64,000 bases of DNA from assembly GCA_003574785.1 (NCBI GenBank), contig QORU01000013.1, positions 62,001-126,000 on the forward strand, written 5' to 3'. Made by a program: the position numbers and the translations under genes. Of this stretch, positions 51,810-59,746 are shown piece after piece (position 1 is the first letter of the stretch; each line of letters starts with the position of its first letter). The notes beneath the pieces are model-generated. The model was given only the letters and a program-made list of their open reading frames with translations, searched no databases and was not told the DNA's origin. Source of the stretch: Taklimakanibacter deserti. Its GTDB lineage: Bacteria > Pseudomonadota > Alphaproteobacteria > Rhizobiales > Aestuariivirgaceae.

Positions 51810-53261
51810 CTAAAGCGAGCCGTTCACGCGGTCCGAGAGATTGGCCGATTTGCGCACGAAGTCGAGGGGGCCTGAGAAATCGAAGGCGCCATAGACGGCG
51901 GCGAGATGGTTGAAGTGCGGAGCCTGCGCGAACTGCACGAAAGTCAGCCGGTGATTGGCATAGTCGGAATTGAGCAGGTCGCGGGCGAAAGCCAGGAGCT
52001 TGCGCCGGTCCTCGGCCTGCCAATTCTCATTGAGGCTGTAGAACTTCTGCAGCCAGTCCTTCGAATCGCCATTGTTGAAAGCCGCCGCATTGGGCGTGAC
52101 GCAGATCTGTCCGCCGCATAGTTCGCGCGCGATATGCATCATCTGCGGCAGGTTCGCGCAGGCATGGATGCGCCCGGCATAGAGGATGGACTGGTGCGGC
52201 ATCAGGAGGTCGCCCGGGCTCTTCTGGGCGAGCGCGATCGAGGCCGTCAGATGCGCGTTGATGCCCTCGCGATAGCAGACGAGATCGGCGAGCTTCTCGC
52301 GCACCGCCTGGAGCTTGTCGAGGCCGGTCTGCTTGGCGTTCCACAGCGCCGCACCGATCATCATGTCGGCGACATAGAGGAGGCGCAGCGTATAGGGGAA
52401 GGCCGAATAGCGGTGCAGCGTGCCGCGGATATAGGCGGCGGCGCGCGTATGGCGGTAGAAGAACACGTCCTCCCAGGGGATGAGGACATTGTCCAGCACC
52501 ATCAGGAAGTCGACCTCGTCGAACTTGTTGGCGAGCGGATAGTCGTCCGGCGTGCCGCGGCCGGCGAAGCCCGAGCGGGCGATCATCTTGACGCCGGGGG
52601 CGCCCATCTTGACGATGCCGCCGACGGCATAGTTGGAGAGCTTCTCGTTGGTCCAGGCGCCGACGGTCGGCTTGAGGAAGGCCTGGTCGGCATAGCCCGC
52701 CGCCGTCTCATATTTGGCGCCGCGCACGATGATGCCCTTGTCGGTCTCCTTGACGACATGCACCATCATGTCGGGATCCTGGTCCTGCGGCGGCTTGGAG
52801 CGGTCGCCCTTGGGATCGGTATTGGCCGAGACATGGAAGACGTCGGTCTCGATCACGCCCTGGATGTGGCGGCTGATGTTTTCGGAGAATTGCGGATCGA
52901 TCTCGTTGAGGACGTCGCGCCCGTCATAGAGCGACCACATCTCGCCCACGGTCTCGTCGCCGACGCGCGTGACGACGCCGCCGATGTCTTCCATGACCGT
53001 GTCGACGGCCTTCCATTTGTCATGCCAGTCCTGCTGCACCTTGGGCAGGCGGTTGAAGATCGAATGGCTGTGGCTGTTCTCCTGATAGGTGAGGGTCGCC
53101 GCATGCTCGTTGTCATGCTGCATGTCGTACATGCGCGACCGGATGTCGATGATCGGCTTGAGCGCCGGGTGCCTGGTGACGTCCTTCACCCGCTCGCCGT
53201 CGATCCACACTTCCCGCCCGTCGCGCAGGCCTTCACGATATTGCTCACCCGTCCGTAACAT
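51810..53261 (-). CDS. HpaB-type flavin-dependent monooxygenase
   Basis: A 483-residue protein of the 4-hydroxyphenylacetate 3-monooxygenase (HpaB) family, the large subunit of a two-component FADH2-dependent hydroxylase. The start MLRTGEQYREGLRDGREVWI and segments RHPALKPIIDIRSRMYD, YRHTRAAAYIRGTLHRYSA and PHFNHLAAVYGAFDFSG are typical. I chose ATG 53261, where family members begin; sequence further up is in repeat C. The enzyme needs a separate flavin reductase, and none is next to it; the fused reductase at 43939 is the nearest. The substrate is probably a phenol. Confidence 0.86.
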   Translation of the reverse strand: MLRTGEQYREGLRDGREVWIDGERVKDVTRHPALKPIIDIRSRMYDMQHDNEHAATLTYQENSHSHSIFNRLPKVQQDWHDKWKAVDTVMEDIGGVVTRVGDETVGEMWSLYDGRDVLNEIDPQFSENISRHIQGVIETDVFHVSANTDPKGDRSKPPQDQDPDMMVHVVKETDKGIIVRGAKYETAAGYADQAFLKPTVGAWTNEKLSNYAVGGIVKMGAPGVKMIARSGFAGRGTPDDYPLANKFDEVDFLMVLDNVLIPWEDVFFYRHTRAAAYIRGTLHRYSAFPYTLRLLYVADMMIGAALWNAKQTGLDKLQAVREKLADLVCYREGINAHLTASIALAQKSPGDLLMPHQSILYAGRIHACANLPQMMHIARELCGGQICVTPNAAAFNNGDSKDWLQKFYSLNENWQAEDRRKLLAFARDLLNSDYANHRLTFVQFAQAPHFNHLAAVYGAFDFSGPLDFVRKSANLSDRVNGSL

Positions 53262-53353
53262 CTGTCTCACACCGGTTTTTTGAGGTGGGAAGAGGCTACG
53301 GGATGCGGCTGGATCGTCAAAATATTTAATTCTGGTGGCGTGCTTCAAAAAAA

Positions 53354-53489
53354 CTTCCCCTCGCCCCCAACGGGGGAGAGGAAGGGGCCCAATGCGCAGC
53401 ATTGGGAGGGTGAGGGGGAAAGGACGTTGATTGTTCTCTCCGCCGGTTCCCCCTCACCCTAACCTTCTCCCCCGCTGGGGGAGAGGGGA
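53354..53489. repeat. Compound palindromic repeat, copy C
   Basis: About 136 bases forming one large imperfect palindrome. GGGTGAGGGGGAA at 53408-53420 pairs perfectly with TTCCCCCTCACCC at 53447-53459. A separate stem CCCAATGC-gca-GCATTGGG lies at 53388-53406, and each outer arm has a CCCCC...GGGGG stem. It is similar in plan to copies A and B but different in sequence. It lies between the HpaB-type and SelA-like genes. Confidence 0.75.
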
Positions 53490-53496
53490 TAAAAGA

Positions 53497-54654
53497 TCAC
53501 GACATCACTTCCACCAGACGGTCGCCGATATAGCTCACCTCGTCATCCTTGAGCACGTCCATGACGATGCCGATCTTGTCGCCTTCCAGGATGGCGATGA
53601 TCGGCGGCGAGCTCTCTTCCAGCCGACGTGCCACCTGGGCGGCTGACTTGCCGTTCTTCGCGCCGTCGAAAGTGAGGAGCAGGCAGTTGACCGGCTCATC
53701 GATGAAGCGCTCGTCCATGGTGAAGCATTTGGGCTCGGCCTTCAGGTCCGTGAGGCCGGAGAGACGCCGCTCCAGCATCGCGACCTGGCGACGATAGCCG
53801 GCGAAGCGGGCCGCATGGTCCATGGCGAGCCATTCCTCGAGCGCCACCAGCACGGCGATGATCGTCTGCCGGTCCATCTTGAGGGGACGGCCGAGCTTCA
53901 GATATTTGCCCGATTCATAGCGGGTGAAATGCACATTGCTGACCGCCTGGATCAAATCCTTGCGCCCCATGATGAAGCCGCCGGCATTGGGCCCGCCGAA
54001 ATATTTGGCGCTGATGCAGACGAGATCGGCGCCGCGCCTGGCATAATCGCCCATGATCGATGTCGGATAGTTCATATAGGCGGCATCGACGATCACCGGG
54101 ACGCCGCGGGCCCGCGCGATCCTGACCACCTGTTCGAGCGCGAGCGTGCCGGGCTTGCCGTCGAGATGGGCCGGATGAAGGATGGCGGCGGTGTTCTCGC
54201 CGATCGCCGCGTCGAGCTGGTCGGGGCGCGTGCCGTTCTCAGAACCGACTTCACGCAAGGCAGCGCCCGTCATGGCGACCTGCCGGTCATATTTATAGCG
54301 ATGCCCCGCCTGGATCAGGACATCGCGCTTCATGCCGGTGATATCGGGGAGCTGCTGCGACTTGTCGCCGTCAGTGCCGGCAAGACAGGCGGCAGTGCCG
54401 AGGAAGATCGCCGCGGCGGCCCCTGGCGTGATGCGGGCCGCCTCGACGCCGAGGAGGTCGGCGATGCGCTCGCCGCTCTTGTCGAGCAGATCGGTCATGC
54501 GCACGAAATGGTCGTTGATCGCTTCGGCCGCCGCCCACGCCCTGGGGCTGAGCCTCGATCCGCCGAGATCGGTATAAATCCCTGCGGCATTGATCACCGG
54601 GCTCAAGCCCAGATGCTGGAAGAGGTCATATCCGTTCATCGCGGTTGTTGGCAT
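53497..54654 (-). CDS. SelA-like PLP enzyme (DgaE/SelA group)
   Basis: A PLP enzyme of about 385 residues, of the L-seryl-tRNA(Sec) selenium transferase-like group, which includes D-glucosaminate-6-phosphate ammonia-lyase. Visible: PVINAAGIYTDLGGSRLSP, ITPGAAAAIFLGTAACLAG, PVIVDAAYMNYPTS and the PLP Lys in ISAKYFGGPNAGGF. Without selenium or tRNA genes here, a catabolic lyase on an amino compound is likelier. ATG 54654 is chosen; ATG 54666 is possible. It begins the minus-strand set and is divergent from a LysR gene. Confidence 0.84.
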   Translation of the reverse strand: MPTTAMNGYDLFQHLGLSPVINAAGIYTDLGGSRLSPRAWAAAEAINDHFVRMTDLLDKSGERIADLLGVEAARITPGAAAAIFLGTAACLAGTDGDKSQQLPDITGMKRDVLIQAGHRYKYDRQVAMTGAALREVGSENGTRPDQLDAAIGENTAAILHPAHLDGKPGTLALEQVVRIARARGVPVIVDAAYMNYPTSIMGDYARRGADLVCISAKYFGGPNAGGFIMGRKDLIQAVSNVHFTRYESGKYLKLGRPLKMDRQTIIAVLVALEEWLAMDHAARFAGYRRQVAMLERRLSGLTDLKAEPKCFTMDERFIDEPVNCLLLTFDGAKNGKSAAQVARRLEESSPPIIAILEGDKIGIVMDVLKDDEVSYIGDRLVEVMS

Positions 54655-54725
54655 GGACGATCTCATATAGGTGAATGGTCGAGCGCAGGATGTGACTTTG
54701 CCGCGGATCAAACATTGAAATCTAT

Positions 54726-54739
54726 CGAGGTAAACCTCG
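54726..54739. promoter_or_regulatory. Candidate LysR site in divergent gap
   Basis: CGAGGT-aa-ACCTCG is a perfect inverted repeat in the 128-base gap between the SelA-like and LysR genes. Position and symmetry suit a LysR binding site controlling the divergent operon. The evidence is the symmetry only. Confidence 0.4.
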
Positions 54740-54782
54740 CGCAATAACAAAACGAAGCGCCAAGAGGGAGCGGAGACGAGCC

Positions 54783-55694
54783 ATGCTGGGACGGGTGAGC
54801 GATGCGGATCTGAGGCTGCTCAGGGTATTCTCGGCCGTCGTCGAATGCGGCGGCTTCGCCGCGGCGCAGGCGCTTCTCAACGTGTCCGAATCCACCATCA
54901 GCACCCACATGCACGATCTCGAGACCAGGCTCGGCTTGCGGCTCTGCCAGCGCGGGCGCGGCGGCTTCCGCCTGACCGAGGATGGCGAGGCCGTGTTCAA
55001 GGCGGCGAGCGATCTCTTCGGCTCGCTCGACCGTTTCCAGGGCCAGATCGCCACCCGCAAGCGGCAATTGAACGGGCCGCTCATCATCGGCATGCCCGAC
55101 AACATCATCACCCATCCGGAATTCCCGCTCAGCGCGGCCATCGATCGCTTCTATGGCCGCGACAATGCCGTCCACATCACGGTCGAGGTCCTGACGCCGC
55201 GCGATCTCGAGCGTGGCGTGCTCGATGGCCGGCTGCATCTGGCGATCACGCCGCGCCATCAGCGCGTGGCGGGCCTGCGCTATGAGAAGCTCTTGTCGGA
55301 GCCCAATTATTTCTATTGCGGCCGCAAGCACCCGCTCTTCGCCCAGATGAAGCGGAAACTGTCGCTGGACGAGATCGCCGCGGCGGGCCTGGTCGGGCGC
55401 GGCTATATTTCCAATTTCGATCAGCGCTTCTTCAAGGACGCGCCGCATCATGCGACCGCCTACAGCATGGAGGCCTCGGCGGTGCTCATCCTCTCCGGCC
55501 GCTTCGGCGGCTTCCTGCCCTCCACCTATGCGCAGCGCTGGGTGGCGGCGGGCGAGATGCGGGCGCTGCGGCCGGATATCCTGAGCTATGCGCCCGATTT
55601 CTTCATGGTAACGCGCAAAGGCGCCGAGCCCGGCCTCGCGGCGAAAACCTTTTATAGTGACCTGCGCGCCTCCGCGGCGGAGAAGAAGAAGTAA
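54783..55694 (+). CDS. LysR family regulator, divergent from SelA-like gene
   Basis: A 303-residue LysR-type regulator: helix-turn-helix LLRVFSAVVECGGFAAAQALLN...STISTHMHDLETRLGLRLCQRGRGG, sensor domain from about 95. It is closely related to the LysR proteins at 7358 and 63777. By position it may control the SelA-like/HpaB-type operon, the amino-acid-type importer downstream, or both. A hairpin repeat (copy D) begins right after its stop codon. Confidence 0.9.
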   Translation: MLGRVSDADLRLLRVFSAVVECGGFAAAQALLNVSESTISTHMHDLETRLGLRLCQRGRGGFRLTEDGEAVFKAASDLFGSLDRFQGQIATRKRQLNGPLIIGMPDNIITHPEFPLSAAIDRFYGRDNAVHITVEVLTPRDLERGVLDGRLHLAITPRHQRVAGLRYEKLLSEPNYFYCGRKHPLFAQMKRKLSLDEIAAAGLVGRGYISNFDQRFFKDAPHHATAYSMEASAVLILSGRFGGFLPSTYAQRWVAAGEMRALRPDILSYAPDFFMVTRKGAEPGLAAKTFYSDLRASAAEKKK

Positions 55695-55746
55695 CCCTCG
55701 CCCCGCTTTAGCGGGGAGAGGGTAAGACGCGACGGGGGAGAGGGGA
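55695..55746. repeat. Palindromic repeat, single-arm copy D
   Basis: CCCTC-g-CCCCGC-ttta-GCGGGG-a-GAGGG at 55695-55722, followed by CGGGGGAGAGGGG. It resembles one arm of copy C and starts directly after the LysR stop codon, so it may also end or protect that message. Confidence 0.65.
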
Positions 55747-55864
55747 TTGCAATGCTTCGACCGACGTCGAACCAAACTTCCGCAATGGCTGATTTAATCC
55801 GGCACCGCATGTGGTTTCGTTCAGGGGCAAGTATAAGCAAGGACAATGGTCGGGGAGGCCTCAG

Positions 55865-56647
55865 ATGAGATTGCCGTTCAAGTTCCTTTTTCTGATGGGC
55901 GCCGTGCTCGTGGCATCGCCGCTCGCCGCCGATGCGCAGGAGAAAGTCACGGTCGCGACCGAAGCGTCCTTCCCGCCCTTCTCCAAGACCGAAGCCGATG
56001 GCAGCTTCACGGGCTTCGAGATCGATCTCGGCAATGAAGTCTGCAAGCGCGCCAAGCTCGACTGCGAATGGGTCAAGCAGGATTTCGACGGCATGATCGC
56101 CGCTTTGATCGCACGCAAGTTCAACATGGTCTTCTCGTCCATGTCGATCAAGCCGGAGCGCGAGAAGGTCGCCGATTTCTCCATTCCCTATTATGCCGGC
56201 AAGTTCGTCTTCTACGGCAAGAAGGGCGCGTTCAAGAATTTCGATGAAGACATCAAGGGCAAGCGCGTCGGCGTCTATGCCGGCGCTACCCAGGATCAAT
56301 ATGTGCGCAAATACCATGCAGGCGTGCTCGAGCCGGTCGGCTATGAGAATGCCGACCAGATCCATGCCGATCTGGTGAATGGCCGCATCGATCTGGCCTT
56401 CGGCGAGCAGCAGCCGGCGATCGAGTTCATGAATTCGCCGCAAGGCAAGGATTTCGAGCAGGCGGGACCACTGATCGACGATCCCGAAGTCCTGGGCCGC
56501 GGCGTCGGCGCCATGTTCAACAAGGGCGATGCGTTGAAGGCGAAAGTGGACGAGGCCATCCGCAACGTCTATGCCGACGGTACCTTCGACAAGCTGCAGG
56601 CCAAATGGCTTGCCGGTGCCAATATCCGCGCCGATCAGCTCTGGTAG
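55865..56647 (+). CDS. Periplasmic amino-acid-binding protein, type 3
   Basis: A 260-residue binding protein of the polar amino acid family (SBP_bac_3). Sec signal FLFLMGAVLVASPLAADAQ; mature start VTVATEASFPPFSKTEADGSFTGFEIDLG is typical of lysine/arginine/ornithine-type proteins. GGGGAGG precedes the ATG at 55865; the longer frame upstream is in repeat-flanking sequence. It leads an importer operon with two permeases and RidA. The ligand is perhaps an amine or opine-like compound. Confidence 0.9.
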   Translation: MRLPFKFLFLMGAVLVASPLAADAQEKVTVATEASFPPFSKTEADGSFTGFEIDLGNEVCKRAKLDCEWVKQDFDGMIAALIARKFNMVFSSMSIKPEREKVADFSIPYYAGKFVFYGKKGAFKNFDEDIKGKRVGVYAGATQDQYVRKYHAGVLEPVGYENADQIHADLVNGRIDLAFGEQQPAIEFMNSPQGKDFEQAGPLIDDPEVLGRGVGAMFNKGDALKAKVDEAIRNVYADGTFDKLQAKWLAGANIRADQLW

Positions 56648-56667
56648 TGAGCATGCGCTTCTGAGAC

Positions 56668-57384
56668 ATGGATTGGTCACTCTTCCTGCCGGGCCCGCAA
56701 GGCTGGGGCGATGAGCTCCTCGCCGGTTTGTGGCTGACCATCCGGCTTGGACTCACGGCCGTGGCGCTCGGCACCGCGCTCGGGCTCGCCTCGGCCTTGG
56801 CCGAGCTGTCGCGCTTCACCGTCCTGGCGCGGCTCGTCGCCGCCTATAATCTGGTGATGCGCAGCGTGCCCGAGCTGCTGGTGATCTTCCTGCTCTATTA
56901 CGGCCTGTCCTTCCTCATCATGGGCGCGTTGGCGCCTTTCGGCATCGACGGCTTCGTCGAGGTGTCACCCTTCTGGGCCGGCACCTTGGCGCTCTCCCTC
57001 ATCCATGCCGCCTATGCGAGCGAAGTGTTCCGCGGCGCCTTCCAGGTCATCCCGAAGGGGCAGATCGAAGCGGCGCAAGCCTTTGGCATGGGCCGCTTCC
57101 TCACCTTCCGGCGCATCAAATGGCCGGTGGCCTTCCGGCTGTCGATCGCCGGACTCGCCAATCTCCTGATGGCGACGCTCAAGAACACGCCGCTCGTCTC
57201 GGCGATCGGGCTCCAGGATCTGGTCCGCGTCGCCGGCGAAGCGGGCCAGAACACAAAGCTCTATTTCCAGTTCTTCATGATCTCGCTGTCGATCTATCTC
57301 GTCATCGCCGCCTTGATGATGATCCTGCAGACCAAGGCGGAAAGCCGGCTGTTCGCTCATTTGCGCCGGGGCCCCGCCACATGA
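56668..57384 (+). CDS. Amino acid ABC permease, HisQ-like
   Basis: A 238-residue permease of the HisQ/HisM type with about five membrane segments. The conserved segment LSLIHAAYASEVFRGAFQVIPKGQIEAAQAFGMG is the family's EAA region. It overlaps the next permease by four bases. No ATPase gene is in the operon. Confidence 0.91.
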   Translation: MDWSLFLPGPQGWGDELLAGLWLTIRLGLTAVALGTALGLASALAELSRFTVLARLVAAYNLVMRSVPELLVIFLLYYGLSFLIMGALAPFGIDGFVEVSPFWAGTLALSLIHAAYASEVFRGAFQVIPKGQIEAAQAFGMGRFLTFRRIKWPVAFRLSIAGLANLLMATLKNTPLVSAIGLQDLVRVAGEAGQNTKLYFQFFMISLSIYLVIAALMMILQTKAESRLFAHLRRGPAT

Positions 57385-58109
57385 TGCTGGATTGGCCGAC
57401 GCTCGTTCAATACCTCCCCATCCTGATGAAAGGGGCGGTGACGACGATCGAGATCACGGCTCTCGTGGCCCTTTTCGGCTTCGCCATCGCGCTGCCGGTG
57501 GCGATCGGACGGAACTCGGCATCGCCGCTCGCCCGCGGCGCAGCCCAGAGTTTCACCTTCTTCTTCCGTGGGGCGCCGATCCTCGCCGTGCTGTTCCTGC
57601 TCTATTATGGCCTGCCGCAGATCCCCGGCATCAGAGAAAGCATATTTTGGCATGTGATCGAGCGGCCGATGCCGATCGCCGTCCTCGCTCTGTCGCTCAA
57701 TTCGGCGGGCTTCCTTGCCGAAATCTTCGCCGTCGCCTTGCGCAACGTGCCCGTGGGCGAGATCGAAGCGGCGCGCGCCTTCGGCTTCTCGACGTTGAAA
57801 GCCTTTTTCCGCTTCACGCTGCCGGCCGCGGCGCGGCTTTCGCTGCGCTCCTACGGCAATGAGCTGGTCTTCGTCCTTAAGGGCACGGCCGCCGTCAACT
57901 TCATCACCATCACCGATCTCATCGGCGCCGCCAACCAGGTCTATTTCAACACCTTCGACCCGTTCACGCCGCTTCTGATCGCGGGCGCCATCTATCTCTG
58001 CTTCGCGCTCCTGATCGTGACCGGCATCAGGCTGCTTGAGCGCAGGCTGTCGCCCTGGCTTTATCGCGAGAACACACCGGAACCCCGTCTGAAGGAGCTT
58101 GCCGCATGA
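57381..58109 (+). CDS. Amino acid ABC permease, HisM-like
   Basis: A 242-residue permease partner of the HisQ-like protein, with the EAA region EIFAVALRNVPVGEIEAARAFGF. The start is the first of two adjacent ATG codons at 57381, overlapping the previous stop. The in-frame sequence further upstream belongs to the first permease's other frame. Its stop overlaps the RidA start by four bases. Confidence 0.9.
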   Translation: MMLDWPTLVQYLPILMKGAVTTIEITALVALFGFAIALPVAIGRNSASPLARGAAQSFTFFFRGAPILAVLFLLYYGLPQIPGIRESIFWHVIERPMPIAVLALSLNSAGFLAEIFAVALRNVPVGEIEAARAFGFSTLKAFFRFTLPAAARLSLRSYGNELVFVLKGTAAVNFITITDLIGAANQVYFNTFDPFTPLLIAGAIYLCFALLIVTGIRLLERRLSPWLYRENTPEPRLKELAA

Positions 58110-58483
58110 AACGTGAGACGATCACCCTCGACAATGTCGAAGGCCTGCCGCTGTCGGATGCGGTGCGTTTCGGCGATCTCGTCTTCGTTTCCGGCATGGT
58201 GGGCTTCGGCGACGACGGGGCCATCGTCAAGAGCGGGATCGCGGCCGAGACGCGCCAGACCTTCCGGAATATCGAGCGCGTCCTCGCCAAGGCGGGCTCC
58301 TCGCTGGCTGATGTGCTGAAGGTCACGATCATTCTGACCGACGCTTCCGATTTCGACGCCTTCAACGATGCCTACCGCGCGTTCTTTCCGAAGTCACCGC
58401 CGGCCCGGATTTCCATGGTCGCCGGCCTCACCATCGATGCGCGTCTCGAGGTCGATGTCATTGCCGGTGTGAGCCGGCCCTGA
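58106..58483 (+). CDS. RidA family enamine/imine deaminase
   Basis: A 125-residue RidA protein. The catalytic Arg is present in PPARISMVAGL, unlike the Rid protein at 49946. RidA hydrolyses reactive 2-aminoacrylate and similar enamines formed by PLP enzymes. It is the last gene of the importer operon, overlapping the permease by four bases, which suggests that the imported amine is broken down through an imine. Confidence 0.89.
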   Translation: MKRETITLDNVEGLPLSDAVRFGDLVFVSGMVGFGDDGAIVKSGIAAETRQTFRNIERVLAKAGSSLADVLKVTIILTDASDFDAFNDAYRAFFPKSPPARISMVAGLTIDARLEVDVIAGVSRP

Positions 58484-58576
58484 CCCGGTTGCGCTTCGGG
58501 TCTTGCCGTAGGGTGAATTTGCGCGCAATCAATGGGACCAGCACTCCGCCTCCTGTCGCCGTAGGAGCGGATGCGG

Positions 58577-58613
58577 GAGCCCGTCACGATCGACCGTCCT
58601 TCGTGGCGGGCTC
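58577..58613. terminator. Candidate hairpin between convergent genes
   Basis: GAGCCCG and CGGGCTC, with CACG/CGTG continuing inside across one mismatch or wobble, give a long stem; TTT follows on the plus strand. It lies at the end of the minus-strand amidohydrolase gene, 93 bases after RidA. It may end RidA transcription. The T-run is short. Confidence 0.35.
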
Positions 58614-59639
58614 TTTCCGGCGAACCACCCGATCCTGCGTGTCGGCAAGGTATATGACGCCGGCGCCGGCCTGCTGCAGGCCATGACGGGCGATGGCCAC
58701 GGCGATGCCGTCCGTTGGGGAGATGATCGGCTCGGGCGGCGCCAGGGGATCATCCAGAGGCGCGATGCTGCCAAGATGCATGCCCTTGCGGACTTTGTCG
58801 CCCAAGGCGACGGTCGGCGCGAAGCGGCCGGCCAGGGAATTGCGGACATAGTGCTCTGGACGCCCAAGGAACAGCAATTGCGAGCGGCTCTGATCGGGCC
58901 GCGTGGCTCCCGCCCAAGGCACCACGCCAATATGGGAAAGCAGGCTGCGCAAACCATGTTCGGCGACGCCGAGCGAGGCCGGCGTGACACGTCCGGCACC
59001 GCCGAGCTCGGAAGAGATGGCCTTCTTGCCGAGGGCGCGCGCATGGCCCTCGAGCGTGCCGGTATGCGGCATGTCGCCCGCGGCTGAAACCTCGTCGAAG
59101 ACGATGGCATAGGGCGCATCGAAAGCGAGCAGCGGATCGCGCATGGTTTCGAATTCGGCAGAATTCAGGCGTGCCTGGAGGTTGGAGCTCAACACGAATT
59201 CATGGGCGCTGCCGCCTGAATGAAGGTCGATCACCCAGTCGACATCGGCAAGGAGAACGGTCTCGACAAAGCGGGCGATGGCGTGCGCCGGCCCGTCACC
59301 GCCCGGCCGGCCATAGAGCCTGTTGAGATCGCTGCCGTCACCCGGTGTGAGACGCGTCCCTGCCTTGCAGGCAAGCACATTGTGCAAGGGGAGCAGAACG
59401 AGCGTGCCATGGACGTTCTCAGGTTCGATGCCGCGGCAGAAATTGGCGACTGTGATCTGACCTTCGAACTCATCGCCATGCGTGCCGCCGGCCACCAGGA
59501 TGGTAGGGCCGTACCCATTATGGACGATAACGATGGGCAGCATCAGTTCGGCCTCGCGGCCAAGACGAACCTGGACGCACTGCTTGCCCGGAACCGCGAG
59601 GTCGATCTCGCCCGGTGAGAGGCTGCGCCACATGCTCAT
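58584..59639 (-). CDS. Succinylglutamate desuccinylase/aspartoacylase family protein
   Basis: A zinc amidohydrolase of about 351 residues. The family zinc motif is GGTHGDEFEG (His and Glu), with the second His in DLHSGGSAH, and the substrate-binding segment DLNRLYGR is present. Members deacylate N-acyl amino acids (aspartoacylase, AstE, and DoeB of ectoine breakdown). ATG 59639 is chosen; ATG 59678 is possible but has no better ribosome site. It is convergent with the RidA operon and divergent from the acyl-CoA synthetase. Confidence 0.86.
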   Translation of the reverse strand: MSMWRSLSPGEIDLAVPGKQCVQVRLGREAELMLPIVIVHNGYGPTILVAGGTHGDEFEGQITVANFCRGIEPENVHGTLVLLPLHNVLACKAGTRLTPGDGSDLNRLYGRPGGDGPAHAIARFVETVLLADVDWVIDLHSGGSAHEFVLSSNLQARLNSAEFETMRDPLLAFDAPYAIVFDEVSAAGDMPHTGTLEGHARALGKKAISSELGGAGRVTPASLGVAEHGLRSLLSHIGVVPWAGATRPDQSRSQLLFLGRPEHYVRNSLAGRFAPTVALGDKVRKGMHLGSIAPLDDPLAPPEPIISPTDGIAVAIARHGLQQAGAGVIYLADTQDRVVRRKEPATKDGRS

Positions 59640-59746
59640 CTTCCCGTTGCTCCACGGTCTTCCTGCTAAAAGCGGCACGAGCGGCCTAACAGAGACAGTT
59701 TGTGAAGTGAACCTCAGCGATCGCAGAAGAAGCGGCGGAGTTTCGC

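Noticed and set aside
49254..53261. Arginine biosynthesis role for the ArgE-type gene
   Set aside because: No arginine gene is nearby, and M20 enzymes of this type are often catabolic; the neighbours point to breakdown of an acylated compound.
53497..54654. Selenocysteine synthase (SelA)
   Set aside because: No selB or selC and no selenoprotein in the window; the shorter length fits the SelA-like lyase group.
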